DNA from: Methylobacter sp015476545
GTDB taxonomy: Bacteria > Pseudomonadota > Gammaproteobacteria > Methylococcales > Methylomonadaceae
Length of the DNA stretch: 64,000 bases
NCBI RefSeq assembly: GCF_052162025.1
Contig: NZ_CP197401.1
Span: forward strand, 3,348,001-3,412,000
Reading direction: 5' to 3'
Part shown: one piece after another, positions 61,615 through 64,000 of the stretch
Layout: each line of letters starts with the position of its first letter
Position numbering within the stretch: position 1 is the stretch's first letter
Translations under genes and position numbers: made by a program
Notes under the pieces: generated by a model
What the model saw: the letters and a program-made list of their open reading frames with translations, nothing else
Databases searched by the model: none
Told to the model about the DNA's origin: nothing

Positions 61615-64000
61615 GTGATACATAAGCCATTATATTTTAGCCGGCTCTCTATTGTTATAACGATCTGGGGAACAACACTACTTCCGGCGGATGTCGGAGC
61701 CTTTGTTCCCGGCGGTCTTAAAGGTGCAGCGACGGGTGGAAAAAGCCATAAACAGATGACTCGGGATGCGCTCGACGTGTTCTATGCCGAATATGGTTAT
61801 GGCGCCGATGCCACGCCACTCACCAAAACCATGAATTATGCACGAGAACAGATCGCAGACGCCAACGCCTCGGTGGATAATAATTATCCCTCGACAAGCG
61901 CACGGCATTGCGATGCGGAAAATTTACAGGCCTGTAGCGACCTGATCAAAGACTTATACCAGGAAACCGTCGATTCACTCAAAAACGAAGATGCGGATTC
62001 TGCCCGAAAAACGCTTGGTGAAGCTTTTCATACCTTGCAGGATTTTTATTCACACAGTACCTGGATAGAACTAGGAAATTCATCGCCCAATCCGGACCTT
62101 GGAAAAGGCTCTATCGCTAATGTTGCGCCACAGGATGCACAGACATGCACCGACGCCCCTGCGCTGGATCTTTGCTTTACGGACAATTTGACGTCTTCAT
62201 ACCTGACCAGCGGCTATTTCTCTAACCAGGACAGGACACATTTATATCAGGCTGGTAGAAAATGTGCCCACGGCGGTTCCTTTGACCATACCGGCGGCTA
62301 TGGCGGTATCAACAAGGACTCAAGCACCTGTTTTGTAATGGCCGGGCCAGTTCCCGTTGGTGTGTCTCCTCATGCCGATGATAACCCGGCTGCGACCCTT
62401 GTGGCGCAAGATGCCACCGTCGAAGCGCTGCGTGCAATCAAGGAGCAAGTCAGTGAGCATGAGTTCAAAAGTCTGCTTGGAATTGGCCCTTCATTGGCAT
62501 TTGCTGTAGATACAACGGGCAGCATGGGTTCAGTAATCAATGGTGTACAAACAGACATTCGTAATATTTTGAATTCACGGTATGGTACGCCGGATGAACC
62601 GACACGCTATATCCTGTCGCCGTTTAACGATCCTTCTACGGGACCTTTGACCTCTACAAACGATGCCGACCGCTTCCTGAATGCAGTGGATAGTCTGTCT
62701 CCGTGGGGAGGCGGTGATTGTCCAGAGCTGTCGATGAAAGGCGAATATGATGCATTGTCGGCCTCGGAAACCGGAGGAGAACTCTTCATGTACACAGATG
62801 CGAGCGCCAAAGATGCTTATTTGGAAGGGCAAGTGAAAACGGTTGCGCAACAGAAGGATGTCAAAGTTTTTAATGGCCTTTATGGACACTGCTCTCCTTA
62901 TGATCCGGCATACTTCGATATCTCCAATAGCTCTGGAGGGCAAACATTTATCCTGCAACCAGGCAAAACCGCAGGCTTTTCGCAACTAGCGAATCTCCTG
63001 GCGCGCAGTAATGCCGCTGATATTTTGGCCGTTGCCGGACCATTGAGCACTACTGTAGTCGATCACCACTTCCCTGTAGACCTTCAAACCAGCCGAATCA
63101 CTGTTTCAGTAACCAGTACCGGCGTTTCCAGTATTTCTGTTATCCGCCCGGACGGCAGTATCGTCTCTGCTAATGATACTGGCGTAACGCAACCGACTAT
63201 CCCGACGGCGGCAGGATCTGCAAAAGTGTACTCAATCGATGCTCCCCAACCTGGCGATTGGCGCATTTCTATCCAAGGCAGCGGAGATTATTCGGCTCTG
63301 GTCAATGGCGACAGCAATCTTCTGTTCAATGCCTTCCGGTTTGTCGAGCCGGGAGGACGCCCGGGACATGAGGGATATTTCCCCATTTCCGGCTTCCCTA
63401 TTGTAGGCAAAACCCAAGAGGCAATCGCACGTATGTCAGGCAAGCCACAATCCGTCTCTTTCGAACTTCGGACGCGGAACGGGCAAGTCATACAGTCTTT
63501 CAACCTGGACTCGCCTGATGCTGATGTTGGCGAACTGCTGGGAAAATTGACCATTCCTACACAAGAATTTGTAGTCTATGCCGTGGGCAATGATGCGAGT
63601 GGGCAACCTTTCCAACGTGTGCGCGCATCCCAATTCTCACCGCAGTCGTTTGCCATTTTTCCGCCCGTAGCAGTAAATATGAGCCGAGATCAGGATACTT
63701 CTTATATTTTTCAGATAAAGAATTATGGGAATGATGCAAAATTTAACTTTTCAGCACTGGATGATAAAAACTATCAGGTGAGTCTGACGTCAGGCTCGGT
63801 AAGTATCCCGGCAAACGGCAGCGCCAATGTCAAAGTGGTCATGCATCCGCCATTATCGACGCCGATCGGTACTCCGGATACACTGACGTTCACCGTGATC
63901 CAGGCAGACAATCCCAAGGCAATCAATTATGCCGTGGTTAAAAGCAATGTGGTTAATCCAATTCTCCCAGGCGATACCAATCGCGATGGCGTAGTGAATT
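61615..64000 (+). CDS. Secreted HET-C/VWA-domain protein with dockerin-like end, partial
   Basis: Open from the GTG at 61615 (AAGGAG seven bases before) to the right edge, 795 codons. A signal peptide (SIVITIWGTTLLPADVGA) is followed by a helical HET-C/zinc-phospholipase-C-like region (LGEAFHTLQDFYSHSTW, then CAHGGSFDHTGGYGG). A von Willebrand A domain starts near residue 297, with MIDAS AVDTTGSMGS and later FMYTDASAKD. Ig-like beta domains follow, and the last visible residues GDTNRDGVVN begin a dockerin-type/Ca2+ EF-hand repeat. The architecture resembles human VWA7-like proteins (HET-C plus VWA). Likely extracellular or cell-surface, with metal-dependent binding. The role is unknown and the C-terminus is beyond the window. 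Confidence 0.8.
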   Translation, partial: MIHKPLYFSRLSIVITIWGTTLLPADVGAFVPGGLKGAATGGKSHKQMTRDALDVFYAEYGYGADATPLTKTMNYAREQIADANASVDNNYPSTSARHCDAENLQACSDLIKDLYQETVDSLKNEDADSARKTLGEAFHTLQDFYSHSTWIELGNSSPNPDLGKGSIANVAPQDAQTCTDAPALDLCFTDNLTSSYLTSGYFSNQDRTHLYQAGRKCAHGGSFDHTGGYGGINKDSSTCFVMAGPVPVGVSPHADDNPAATLVAQDATVEALRAIKEQVSEHEFKSLLGIGPSLAFAVDTTGSMGSVINGVQTDIRNILNSRYGTPDEPTRYILSPFNDPSTGPLTSTNDADRFLNAVDSLSPWGGGDCPELSMKGEYDALSASETGGELFMYTDASAKDAYLEGQVKTVAQQKDVKVFNGLYGHCSPYDPAYFDISNSSGGQTFILQPGKTAGFSQLANLLARSNAADILAVAGPLSTTVVDHHFPVDLQTSRITVSVTSTGVSSISVIRPDGSIVSANDTGVTQPTIPTAAGSAKVYSIDAPQPGDWRISIQGSGDYSALVNGDSNLLFNAFRFVEPGGRPGHEGYFPISGFPIVGKTQEAIARMSGKPQSVSFELRTRNGQVIQSFNLDSPDADVGELLGKLTIPTQEFVVYAVGNDASGQPFQRVRASQFSPQSFAIFPPVAVNMSRDQDTSYIFQIKNYGNDAKFNFSALDDKNYQVSLTSGSVSIPANGSANVKVVMHPPLSTPIGTPDTLTFTVIQADNPKAINYAVVKSNVVNPILPGDTNRDGVVN

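Overview
The window looks like chromosomal DNA of a free-living gammaproteobacterium. Evidence is the moderate GC content, AAGGAG-type ribosome binding sites, OprM/TolC-type and EmrAB-type exporters, an LpxH-like enzyme and LplT. The gene families would suit a methylotroph such as Methylococcales, but no methane-oxidation gene is present, so that placement is a weak inference. No rRNA, tRNA or CRISPR array was recognised.

Layout. 1-3490 (-): N-terminal part of a giant Ig-like-repeat surface adhesin, running off the left edge. 4304-5862: a helix-turn-helix/receiver gene cut short by an IS4-family remnant, followed by a second, larger IS4 remnant. 6444-14226 (+): a signalling operon of a very large Ser/Thr-kinase-like/AAA/GAF/histidine kinase, a receiver protein with a KaiB-like C-terminal domain, and a PAS-PAS-histidine kinase-receiver hybrid. 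14300-20193 (-): serA and genes for membrane lipid work (phosphatidylserine synthase-like, glycolipid glycosyltransferase, LplT, UDP-diacylglucosamine hydrolase-like phosphoesterase). 20661-22526 (+): beta-glucuronidase.

22676-36961 is the highlight: a biosynthetic cluster with homologues of the isonitrile lipopeptide genes. These are an acyl-AMP ligase (ScoC/FadD10-like), a non-haem Fe(II) oxygenase (ScoE-like), an FcoT/ScoD-like thioesterase and a 1971-residue ACP-KS-ACP-C-A-PCP-TE megasynthase. An outer-membrane channel is encoded in the same operon, and a divergent emrAB pair could complete a tripartite exporter. The likely product is an isonitrile-bearing, metal-binding lipopeptide.

37680-42581 (+): a RoxA-like dihaem cytochrome c, a P450 lacking the usual oxygen-activating residues, and an SDR-type dehydrogenase, possibly acting together in lipid or hydrocarbon oxidation. 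42862-46930: a small lipoprotein and a GT4 glycosyltransferase/six-hairpin glycosidase pair. 47372-59514: paralogous small hydrophobic proteins, an IS630 insertion, a KefB-like antiporter and a cation-ATPase cluster (DUF5132, HMA_2-like proteins, a P2-type ATPase, a divergent MetK). 59523-60437 (-): a frameshifted beta-helix/RTX pseudogene. 61091-64000 (+): a lipoprotein and a secreted HET-C/VWA protein that ends in a dockerin-like start at the right edge.

A family of small elements bounded by CTGATGTTACGCA inverted ends is scattered through the window (16427, 49657, 52209, 58594). One copy has an 8-bp target duplication and supplies the stop codon of the neighbouring glycosyltransferase.
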